A stretch of DNA of 53,932 bases. Origin: Priapulus caudatus. Its lineage: Eukaryota > Priapulida > Priapulimorpha > Priapulimorphida > Priapulidae. The notes under the pieces are model-generated. The model saw only the letters and a program-made list of their open reading frames with translations. It was not told the DNA's origin and searched no databases. The stretch is from assembly GCF_000485595.1 (NCBI RefSeq), contig NW_014577193.1, forward strand, positions 171,098 to 225,029. The letters run 5' to 3'. Position 1 is the first letter of the stretch, and the number at the start of each line of letters is the position of its first letter. Both the position numbers and the translations under genes were made by a program. This document shows positions 10,786 to 22,700 of this stretch, piece after piece.

Positions 10786-13700
10786 CTGCAGACAGAAAGT
10801 GAGAACACTGGTTACAGATCACAGCAAGTTACAGCAGGTAACAACAGGTCACAACATGTAGCAACAGGTTACAGCAGGTAATACTAATAGCAGGTAACAA
10901 TATGTTGCAACCAGTAGCAACAGATAATTACAGGTAACGTCATGTTGCAATAGTGAATAACACACAACAGACATTAAATAAACAAATAAAACATCAAAAA
11001 TCAGAAAATAAAAACTATTATCACCATTTATCATCATTTTCTGTACATGACTCACTAGTTTTATGACTGCGCAACATCTGCTTACAATTGACCAGGTTTC
11101 AACTTAATTCAAATCCACTGTTCATGAAACTAAATTATATTCCTAAAAATAAATATGCATTAAATAAAACTACATTGGAAGAGATTTCATACCTATAAAA
11201 TCAATGATTTCTTTGGATGACAGTTAAGAAATTGTGTAGCTTTAATATGTACATGCTGCAAACCTTAATAGCATTACATGCCCTATACCTTGTCGGCATC
11301 ATCACGGGCCATAGTCGACCTGCTGGGCGTATTGGGTGGTGTGGCCTGTGGTCCTGGGGAGGACCTCCTCAGAAATCCTGGAAGCCAAGATGAACCCTGA
11401 CCTTCTCCTGTTGCCTAAGACGGGATGAAAGTTTTCTCCCTAAATTTCTACTGACGAAGAATTGTCAGACTGACAAAACTGACATGCACTGCATCCAGTA
11501 CTTAGCAGCTTGACATGACATGACATACAATACAATGACATCACAAGCATGCTTGTTTGGAATAAATACGTGCAACTGAAATGGCTTGATCTTCATTGAC
11601 CCAGTGAAATAAACCCACTCCGGATGCCTTATCACTATAACCTAGCCACAAACGTTTAGAGGCTAGTGCCGGCGTTGCTCACTCTATTTTGTGTCAAACC
11701 AAACAATTGCGCGCTAATTTATCATGATATATTCACGTTAACTCTGGACGTTAACTAGGACGCTGTATGCAAACCTTGGCGATTTCATCCTGGGTGAAGT
11801 TCAGAACACTTGCTATGAGGCGAATCACCTCCGTCCTCTTGCTAATGGGAGTCGTGTAGTATCCAAGAAATAAGTTCTTTATGATGAGCCTGAAGCACAA
11901 GTGTCACGTTATGTCACCTAATGAGGAGCTATGCCTGTTGTAGGAAGGCAGACTCTGATTGGTGGAAAATGGATTGAATTATGACAAAGGTTAGTGGACC
12001 AATCATATTCACAACGACTAAAAGATCATTCAAAATGTACAGAATAAGAAATATTTATTCTTACTTATCTACTTTTCCCTCCTCATGGGTTTGAAATCTA
12101 ATGATGTGGTTGTGCAATTCCTCTATTTCTGCCTCCTTCTCTTGCACTGGATATTATGCACATGTAAACAAACATTAAAACTCTTAGAAATACCATAACA
12201 AATGCATACAAACATCAAACAACAAACATCAAACATCAAACATAATAATTATATTCAGACCCTCTATACAGGCTGTGACAAAATATCTGTCACACAGCTT
12301 TTTCTGCAAGCTGTGAAGAGCAGATCAATGTAACGTTATTTAGGTAATATAACATAATTATATATATATATATATATTTATATTATATATATAAACGGAC
12401 AAACAATCATATGTAGTGCCTAGAAGTATTGTTATACATGATACAACCTATCTTCAAATGGATTGCCAAGGAGAGTAGATATACTAGGGTAGTCTAAACT
12501 AAATCGGCACCCACGAAATGTTAACGAAGAAAGAGAATTCTCACCACGGGAATATCACAACAGACACTGATCTTTCTAGCTCCTCAGTACCTGAAGTAAT
12601 ACTCAGGTGGGAAGAAAAAGTTAGTCTATTGCTAAAACCGAAATACTAATGCTCCTCCACTTCTCACCAACCACTAATGTTTGGGTTAGATATACCATGT
12701 GTCTATGGTTGTGAATCGAGTCATTCGATCAGTGAATCGAATCATTCGATCAGTGAATCGAATCATTCGATCAGTGAATCGAATCATTCGATCCGTGAAT
12801 CGAATCATTCGATCTGTGAATCGAATCATTCGATCCGTGAATCGAATCATTCGATCCGTGAATCGAATCATTCGATCCGTGAATCGAATCATTCGATCCG
12901 TGAATCGAATCATTCGATGATTCGATCCGTGAATCGAATCATTCAATTCGTGAATCGAATCATTCGATCCGTGGATCGAAATAGAGGAAGAGGGACGAGG
13001 TATATGAGGAGGGGAGAAGGTGGTACAGGAGGAAGGGGAGAAGGTAGAGGACGAGGGAGAAGGTAGTGGAGGAGGAGGGGGAGAAGGGGAGGAGGTAGAA
13101 AAGGGGGACAGAAAGGAGGTAGAAAAGGGGTACAGGAAGGAGGTCGAGGAGGAGGGTAGAAGGTGGTCGAGGAGGAGGGTAGGTGGTGGGGGAAGAGGAG
13201 GAGGAGGTAAGGGAGGGAGGAGGTAGAGGGGGACAATGTGGTGGAGGGGAGGGGGAGTTAGGAGATAGGGAAGAGAGGAGGTAGTGGAGGGGAGAAGGTA
13301 GAAGAGGGAGGAGGTCGAGGATGGTGGGAGAAGGGGGAGGAGGTAGAGGAGGGAGGAGGTAGAGGGGGAGAATGTGGTGGAGGGGAGGGGGAGTTAGGAG
13401 ATAGGGAAGAGAGGAGGTAGGGAGGGGGAGAAGGTAGAAGAGGGAGGAGGTCAAGCGATGGTGGAGAAGCGTGGAGAGAGGTAGAGGAGAGGAGAAGGTA
13501 GACAGAGGGAGTAGTAGAGCCGATGGCACGACCACCCACCCACACTAGAAGGCTGCGGGACGAAAGTGGAATGGGGGATGAGGATACCGCAGGAGGAGGA
13601 GGAGAATGTGCCGTGGAGAGAGGACACGAGAGGAGAATGGGGAGATAGGGGAGAGAGGAGGTAGAGGAGGGGGAGAAGGTAGAAGAGGGAGGATGTAGAG

Positions 13701-16700
13701 GATGGTGGGAGAAGGGGGAGGAGGTAGAGGAGAGTGGGAGAATGTGGAGGAAGTAGAGGAGGGGGAAAAGCTGGTAGAGAAGAAGGGGGAGGAGGTGGTG
13801 GGAAAGGAGAAGAGGAAGGAGGTAGAGGAGGGGGAGAAGGTGGTAGAGGATTCGATTCGCGGATCGAATAATTTGATGGGAATAAATTTGAAATAATTGA
13901 ACATCACTGCAATCGAAAGCATTAATTAAGACTGCATCTACGTTGATAACCATCCACCAGTGCTGTTCAATTGTTAGTCCAGGAGAGTTGTTCAATTATT
14001 AGTCCAGTAGTGCTGTGCGATTGTTAGTAGAGTGCACGACTGATTGTGTAAATCCCAGCCAGCAACCGGAGTCGTGACTTGTTGCTCACAATTACCAGCT
14101 GAGATTAACGCAACGGCAGCGCAGCAAGCCCTTAAGACTCCGCCTTCTCCATCTCTTCCTTCTCCATCATTAGCTGCATTCTATCTACGAGATGCCCAGC
14201 TTGAAGTGTGATTTTTGCAAACATTCCTGGTTCCCCCCGTTAACAGAGTACTAGATGCTACAGCTACGCGCGGCTAGGGTTTTAGTAATTTACAGGGTAA
14301 AGTAAATAAAAAGTGTAACGACCTCTAATTATTACGCGGTATATATATTTGGTTACATTATGGTTACCATTAGCGGTTAATAGAGGACTACAGTGCAGCT
14401 TTCTACGCAGCTTAAAGCCATGATAGGGGCTCCATGCAGGCAGTACAAGAGAGGAAGGAGTTCAGTTCACGGTCAGCTTAATAGCAGTTGTTTTTTCACC
14501 CATTACAATAGCAGGGTGGTTTTAATACAGTATAACATCAGAGAGGTGTTTCATGCATCGCAAAAGCAGAGCCGTACGATTCCATGCAGTATTATAGCAG
14601 AGAAGTGTATCCATGCATTACAAGGAAAAAAAGCTGTGGGATTCCATGCAGTATTATAGCAGAGAGCTGTTTCCACGCATTGCAAGAGCAGAGGCGTGCG
14701 ATTCCATGCAGCCTAAAAGCAGCGGTACGAGTTCAGATGATACCAGCTGGCAAACTGAGACACAGAGAGCACGTCAGCTCAGAATTACCAACTGATATTT
14801 ACTGAAGCAGCACTGGTTCTACTAGCGCAAGATCCTTACAGAAATAAGAAAGATGTCAGCACTAGAGTGAAACGCACACACGCATGCACACTTTTGTGAC
14901 CAGTTAGTGTAATCTTTCAACAACACCCACGCAACAGCATTTTGTTAGCTATGCACCTGACGACCGATTCTGTGTACTGTCGTCACGACACGATGCGTTG
15001 CTGAAGTGACAGAGAAATCTTGGCTGGCAGTCTGAGAAATTATCTGCCACTCAGATTTAACCAGCTGAGATTGTCCTGGCACTCGCACGCGCGCAGTCCT
15101 CATGTCAACCCTTACCTGTAACACCTACATAAATCGTGTTAGTACACCTGTCATCCCACATCTAACACCTGCACCATTACACCTGTCACCATCTGTTGTA
15201 ACACCTGGATGTACACCATCATTATGCCCGTCATTGCTTCATCATTAACACCTGCACAAATATATACCTGATACCAGGCCCTGTAACACCTGCATGTATA
15301 GTGTAGAGTGTTACTCTACCTGTTATTACTACGTGTGACAACTACATGTATAGTGTCAGTTTACCTGTCACACTACTTATAACACTTGCGTGTATAGTGT
15401 CGTTATACCTGTCACCAGAACCATGTAACACCTGTGTGTATAGTGTTAGTCTCCCTGTTACCTGAACCTTGTAACACCTGCGTTTATATATAGTGTCATA
15501 ATAGTGATAATACCAATCGCCAGAACCCTGTAACATCTGTATTTATAGTGTCATTATACCTGTCAGCAGAACCCTGTAACATCTGTATTTATAGTGTCAT
15601 TATACCTGTCAGCAGAACCCTGTAACACCTGCACACAGAGTGCCAATGATTCATTATACCTGTCTGTCGGAGGCTGGTGATGAGTTCTGCATTCCTATCA
15701 ACCTGCTCACTGAGTCGCTGCCCTGCATCCAGAGCCTCCTCCATTGAAAGCACCTTGTTCTGATGGACAGCAGCAACGAAAACATAAAAAACAATTCTTC
15801 ACAAATGCAAACAAACAAATAGCCAAGGAATTCTTATGTGTGACTTACTCACAGGAGTTATTCATGTACATCTCTGTAAAGCCAACAATATATAACAATC
15901 TCTACTATAAGATAAACCATTTTAACTCCATGCAGTTTACTATAGTCACCCCTAAATATTCAACCTTATATGATAATCCCGACCATATAATAAGCCATTT
16001 AAAATAATACCATTTTATTCATTGTTTATAGCAAACTCCCTCCCCATCCAGTTGCTAAGATCCTGCAATATTAATTAATTGGGCTGATTCACACTAGCTA
16101 AAGTGCTGCCAGTCTAGTGTGTACCTGCATAGCAGAGAGTTGAGTCTTTAGTGTGATCACATCCTCCTCTCTGTCAGCTAGCTGCTGTTGCCATTTGTCA
16201 ACCTCAGCACCTAGCGCAGCCTCACGATCTAAAACGGCGCACACGTGGTATCAGCTAAGTGCGTGTATTAGTATTATTCGTAGCCTACGTTTATCTTCGA
16301 TTAATTGTGTGGCTTGCAAAATTTGTGGTGTGCTGTTGTAGTTTGCGGTTGCAGTGTGACTTGCCAACATTTACATGGGTGATAATAGATTGAAATGCTG
16401 AGACAGTGAAAGTTATCGTGGCTCAGCCAGATAAGCATCATGATTTATCATTATTGGTCTTAGCCTGCATGAATGGCTCACAGCACTTCACAGAAACTTC
16501 AATCTATTTACGCTGCATCCAGCATGCAAGAGTGTGCCCTTGCCTTCTCTCTGTGCTGGATCTAGCGTGTGTGCGTGTGCCCCTTACGTACTCCTACCAC
16601 ACATTCAGCATGTGTGTGTGCCTCTTGCATTTCTCTTAACCCACACGCAGCGTGTGCGTGTGCCCCTTGCATTTCTCCCACCCCACATTCAGCATGTGCA

Positions 16701-19700
16701 TATGTGTAATGAAGCGAATTCTGCCACTTTCACTTATGCAAATCCACACAGGCAGATTCTGTGACAGAACTGGCCTCTGGTTGACAAACCACTCTTGCGG
16801 GACTATTAACGCCAAGGCAGTGCACTAAAGTAGAACAGTAATCTCGCCCCTCCCTCTCGAAAGTTAAAGAAAGTGGACGGTCTGACCAACGCGTGACATA
16901 CTTAGATCACGTGCTATAGCCAGGTTAATTAGAGTGAAAGTAGAATAAAAAGGGACGTTTTAGAACAGAAAGACAGAGTCGAGAGAGTCGACTACGCTAG
17001 GATGTGAGCTTGTTTGCTTGCTGTGTACTTGTGTGTAAACTACTTTGATATTGTGTTAAACTGCTTTGATACGGTGTAAACTACCTTGATACGGTTTATA
17101 CTACGGTAGTGTGTATTGTGCTGTGTTTATTGTTTAGTTAAGGACCATGTACGCGTCATGCCCCATGGAGGGATTATAATATTTGTGTATTACTCTGTAG
17201 AGCATTAATAGAACTAGTTGTTGCACGTTTACATCTTGTTTCTGTCATACGTTATCGATGCTCTCTCTATTAAGTCACGCTATCTAATGGTAATTTCTTA
17301 CACGCGCCAAAAGTGCGAACCTGTACACTATACGACACGCTGATCATTACATATGCCCCTTGCATTTCTCTTATTCAGCGTGTGCGTGTACCCCTTGCCT
17401 GGTGATGGCCTCAGCTTTGCCCCCGGGAACGCGCTCTAAAAACTCTACGCTTGTATCGAGAGGGGGCGAGCTGTCCTCTGTGCTGCACCAAACACGTAGT
17501 TGCATGCCTCTTGCCTTCCGTACATCAAACTGCTTGCCTTTCCTCTATGCGCTGCACCTACCTCGCTGGAACTGCTCCAGCACCAGCTCTAGGTTGTGCA
17601 GGGATGCTGCGTGCTGCTGCGCCTGTGTCTGGCTGGCCCTCAGCTGCGCCGCTGTGCCGTCCCGCTGCTCAGCGATCACGCGTAGCTGCTCCTGCAGGCT
17701 CTCTATCTGCAGGCTGGCTTGTAAGCTGTACAACACACGCCACACACAGACCTCAGCAGCGTGGCGGCGATTACGCCGACAGTAGTGATTACCATAGCGG
17801 CAGCGAAGACAGTGATGATGCGGATGACAGTGAAGATGACGATGACAGTGATAATGATGATGACAGTGATGACGACGATGACTGTACCACAACATCATTA
17901 GTATGCACGGCCAACCAGCCACGTGGCCATTATGTTACTTGCCATTTGTTACTACTTGATATTTGCTGTCACGTAGCACTTACTGCTAGCCAGCAATTTA
18001 TCTTTCCTACATTTACGATTATCTAACATTCACCATTACTTCGCATCTTACTCTTCCCAGATATCCATCATTACCAGGCATTTGCCACACCCTACATTTA
18101 CTGTTAACCGATATTTACCGTTACCTGACACTTATTATTACCTTGACTATTAGTATGACATTATATTTACTGATACATTGACTTTTATTATTACCTGATA
18201 GCTTCTCTTACCTGACATTTTGTGCAGCACTGGAGGAGGAGGTGAGCTTGGTTTCAGCTGCTGCCAGCCTATTCCTCAGATCCTTCTCCCTTCCCTCTGC
18301 CTGCAGAGCTTCCTCTGTGTAAGACTGCTCCACCTGTAGCAGATGCTCTCTCAGCCGCTCCAATTCAGCTTGTAGTTTCCTCTCCCTCTCAGAGAGACTG
18401 CGAACCTAGACAGCAAAGCAAGGCGAGTACAATATCCACTACTGTTACTCTTCCCTCAAGGTGGTGCTACCCTAACCATGCATCCACCCAGCGACCCCCT
18501 CAGGGTGGTGCTACCCTAACCATGCATCCACCCAGCGACACCCTCAGGGTGGTGCTACCCTAACCATGCATCCACCCAGCAACCCCCTCAGGGTGGTGCT
18601 ACCCTAACCATGCATCCACCCAGCAACCCCCTCAGGGTGGTGCTATCCTAACCATGCATCCACCCAGCGACCCCCTCAGGGTGGTGCTATCCATGACGCA
18701 TGCATCCACCCAGCGACCCCTCAGCGGTGGATGGCTACCTAACCTACTGCATCCATCCTAGCGAACCCCTCAGGGTGATGCTACCCTACACCATATGATC
18801 GCCACCAGCGAACCACTCTCAGGGTGGCGCTACCCTAACCATGCATCCTCTCAGCCGACCCCCTCAGGTGGTGCTACCTCTAACCATGCATCCACCACGC
18901 AACCCCCCTCGAGGGTGGATGCTATCCTAAGACCATGATCCACACAGCGACCCCCTTCAGGGTGGCTGCTTCCTAACAATGCATCCACCCAGCACCCCCT
19001 CAGCGGTGTGCTATCCATAACCATGCATCCACCCCAGACAACCTCCTCAGGGTGGTGCATATCCTAACATGCATCAACCCACGACCCCCTCAGGGTGCGT
19101 TGCTATCCTAACCATTGCACCACCTCAGCGACCACCTTAGGGTGGTGCTACCCTAACCATGGCATCCGACCCGCAACCTCCTCGAGGTGGTGCTATCCTA
19201 ACCATTGCATCCACCCAGCCGATCCCCTACAGGGTGGTACTCATTCATAAACCATGCGCATCCACAAGCGACCCCTCAGGGTGGTTGCTATACCTATACC
19301 AATGCATCCACTCCAGCACCCCTCAGGGCTGGTGGCTTACCCCTAATCCATGCAATCCACCCATCAGCTGACCACCTCAGGGTGGTGCTATCCTAACCAT
19401 AGCTCCACCAGCGATCCCCTCAGGGTGGTACTATTCTAACCATGCATCCATCCAGCGACCCGCAACTATGTATCATACCGTGACCACATCGGCATCTTTC
19501 CATTATCACCTTATCACCCATTATGCTACCTTAGCTATGAATCCACTCTCACCATCATTGATCCACCGTTTTATGTACGAGATCTGTACTCGCCGCCACA
19601 CCACCATCCCACGTACCCTCTTTCAGAGAACAAGTTCAGCTCTTTAAAATAGTACCACGCACTTCATGGTTCCTCTCCCTCACCATCACCACAGTTACAC

Positions 19701-22700
19701 CTTAGCGGCTTAGCCATACGTCCACACCCACATTACAATGCTACTCTCATCACTTCACTCCTCCCTCACCACGGTCACTATCAGCCACCATATCCCCTCC
19801 CTCTCACCCTGCACTTACTATGATACTTCCCCCTCCACCATGCCATCTCCCTCTAGCCATGTTCTCTTCCCCTAAGCCACGTACACCCCCTCACTTGACT
19901 ATAATACCTTCCCCCTACCACGCACGCTTTTTCCCTCTAACCATGTTCTCTTCCCCTAGCCACGATCCCTTCCACTTACTATGATACCTCCCCCTCCACC
20001 ACGCCTTTTCCCTCTAACCATGTTCTCTTCGCCCTAGCCACGGCGCCCCCTACACTTACTAATAAGACCTCCCCCTTCCATCCACCTTTGTTTCCCTCTA
20101 ACATGTTCTCATTCCCTAAGCCACGTTCGCCTTCGCACTGTTACTATGATACCTCTCCCTCCACCACGCCTTTTCCCTCTAACCATGTTCTCTTCCCCTA
20201 GCCACGATCCCCCTCACTTACTATGATACCTCCCCCTCCACCACGCCTTTTCCCTCTAACCATGTTCTCATCCCCTAGCCACGATCCCTTCCAACTTAAC
20301 TATATACCTCTCCCTCAGCACCGAGGCCTGTTTCCCTCTAACCATGTTCTTCTTTCCCCCTAGCCACGATCCCCCTCACTTACTATGATACCTTCCCCCT
20401 CCCACCACTGCCATTTTCCACTCTTAACCCATGTTCTCATCCCCTAGCCACGATCCCTTCCACTTACTATGATACCTCCCCCTCCACCACATCTTCTCTC
20501 TCTCACCATGTACCCTCTCCTCCATCACCATCAGGATTCTTCCAATTACGATCCTCCATGCCACTACACCACGTGTGCATGATTACTCACCTGGCTCTGT
20601 AGCTGGCCGGTCTCTACCTGTCGTTGCTTCAGGGCCAGCATCACCTGGTCACGCTCATGCTGGAATGTCTGTGCCTGCGCCTGCATTCGTTCGCTTTCTG
20701 CCAACAGCTGCTGCACATTGTCCGCCGTGCTACCAGCGCCCTCTGTCTGCTGCAGCAGCTCTGTCAGCGTCGCCACCTTCTCCTGCAGAGCCTGAAACAA
20801 GCGCACAGTAACGGCAGTGAGGACAGTGCTTACACTTATGCAGGGCACGTCGTACATCTATCGTCGCTCACACTGCTACATCATATGACATAGTGCTACA
20901 CAGATTATATATATATATATATAATTACATATATGTATATATCACATGCAAAACTACATATCAGCTCATCATATGTGCCCACGTGGTATGTATACATGGG
21001 GTTCATGCCAGTAGTACATAGACTATATAGCAAGTCTACTTATTACACCTATTCCTATTCCTACAGAATATATAGACTAAACCCTGAGTCATCCCATGTG
21101 TATGGCTGTTACATGACTAGTAGAGTAATGCTACTGACTGACGTAGCTGACTGACATACGTTACTGACGTGACATTCGAGACGAGGCGCCATACCTTCAG
21201 TTCAAAGTCCTTCTCCTGCATAGCCATCATCAGGCGATTGTTCGTCTCCTTCAGCATGCCGTTCTCTGATAGCTGGTCACTCTGTCGCTCCTCACTGTCG
21301 TGTGCTTTCTGCTTCACATCATTAATCTAAGGACCAGTACAAATGAACCAATGTCATTAACAAGCAACGAGGCAATGCACCAACTGGAATGCGGCAGCTT
21401 ATGCTGGTGATGAAGTATCCAGAGTGCAATTCTGTTACGCATTATTACATTATATTATTATTACCTCCGCCAAGGTGGTTATGTTTTCGCCCCTGTTAGT
21501 TTGTTTGTTAGTTTGTTTGTCTGTCAACAAGATATCTCAAAAAGTTACGGATGGATTTTGATGAGATTTTTTGGACGGGTCGGTCTTGGGCCAAGAACCA
21601 ATCGATTAGATTTTTGTGGTGATCCTGATCCAGATCTGGATTTTTTTTGGTACCAGCAAGTTGGGGGGACTGTTAAGCTGTGGCGGAGGTTTGCTATCTC
21701 CGATTGCTCTTGTATTATGCATTATATTACTACTACCTTATATTATTTTATGATTACCTTTAACATTATTTTACTTTGTTTCCTTACACACTCCTTCATA
21801 TGATTACTTTATGCATCACCTTATTATTTCGTTATAGTACCTCACAAGATTCTACCGCATTAGTCATCGTTAGTTATCGTGAGTCACATTAGTCATCGTG
21901 AGTCACATTAGTCATCTTTAGTCACATTATTCACATTAGTCATCGTGAGTCACATTAGTCATCATTAGTCATCGTGAGTCACATTATTCACATTAGTCAT
22001 CGTGAGTCACATTAGTCATCATTAGTCATCGTGAGTCACATTATTCACATTAGTCATCGTGAGTCACATTAGTCATCATTAGTCATCGTGAGTCATCATT
22101 AGTCATCATTAGCCATCGTGAGTCACATTAGTCATCGTGAGTCACATTAGTCATCATTAGTCATCGTGAGTCATCATTAGTCATCANNNNNNNNNNNNNN
22201 NNNNNNNNNNNNNNNNNNNNNNNNNNNNNNNNNNNNNNNNNNNNNNNNNNNNNNNNNNNNNNNNNNNNNNNNNNNNNNNNNNNNNNNNNNNNNNNNNNNN
22301 NNNNNNNNNNNNNNNNNNNNNNNNNNNNNNNNNNNNNNNNNNNNNNNNNNNNNNNNNNNNNNNNNNNNNNNNNNNNNNNNNNNNNNNNNNNNNNNNNNNN
22401 NNNNNNNNNNNNNNNNNNNNNNNNNNNNNNNNNNNNNNNNNNNNNNNNNNNNNNNNNNNNNNNNNNNNNNNNNNNNNNNNNNNNNNNNNNNNNNNNNNNN
22501 NNNNNNNNNNNNNNNNNNNNNNNNNNNNNNNNNNNNNNNNNNNNNNNNNNNNNNNNNNNNNNNNNNNNNNNNNNNNNNNNNNNNNNNNNNNNNNNNNNNN
22601 NNNNNNNNNNNNNNNNNNNNNNNNNNNNNNNNNNNNNNNNNNNNNNNNNNNNNNNNNNNNNNNNNNNNNNNNNNNNNNNNNNNNNNNNNNNNNNNNNNNN

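Noticed and set aside
12677-13066. Open frames repeating SIRESNH or TDRMIRF
   Set aside because: Products of the 20-base satellite; all frames are open because the unit has no stops.
13258-13995. 245-codon minus-strand open frame
   Set aside because: It lies in the polypurine tract; Pro/Ser/Leu-only composition follows from the repeat.
17451-18026. 191-codon plus-strand frame with an Asp/Ser-rich stretch
   Set aside because: It overlaps a well-supported TRIP11 exon on the other strand and a GATGAC microsatellite.
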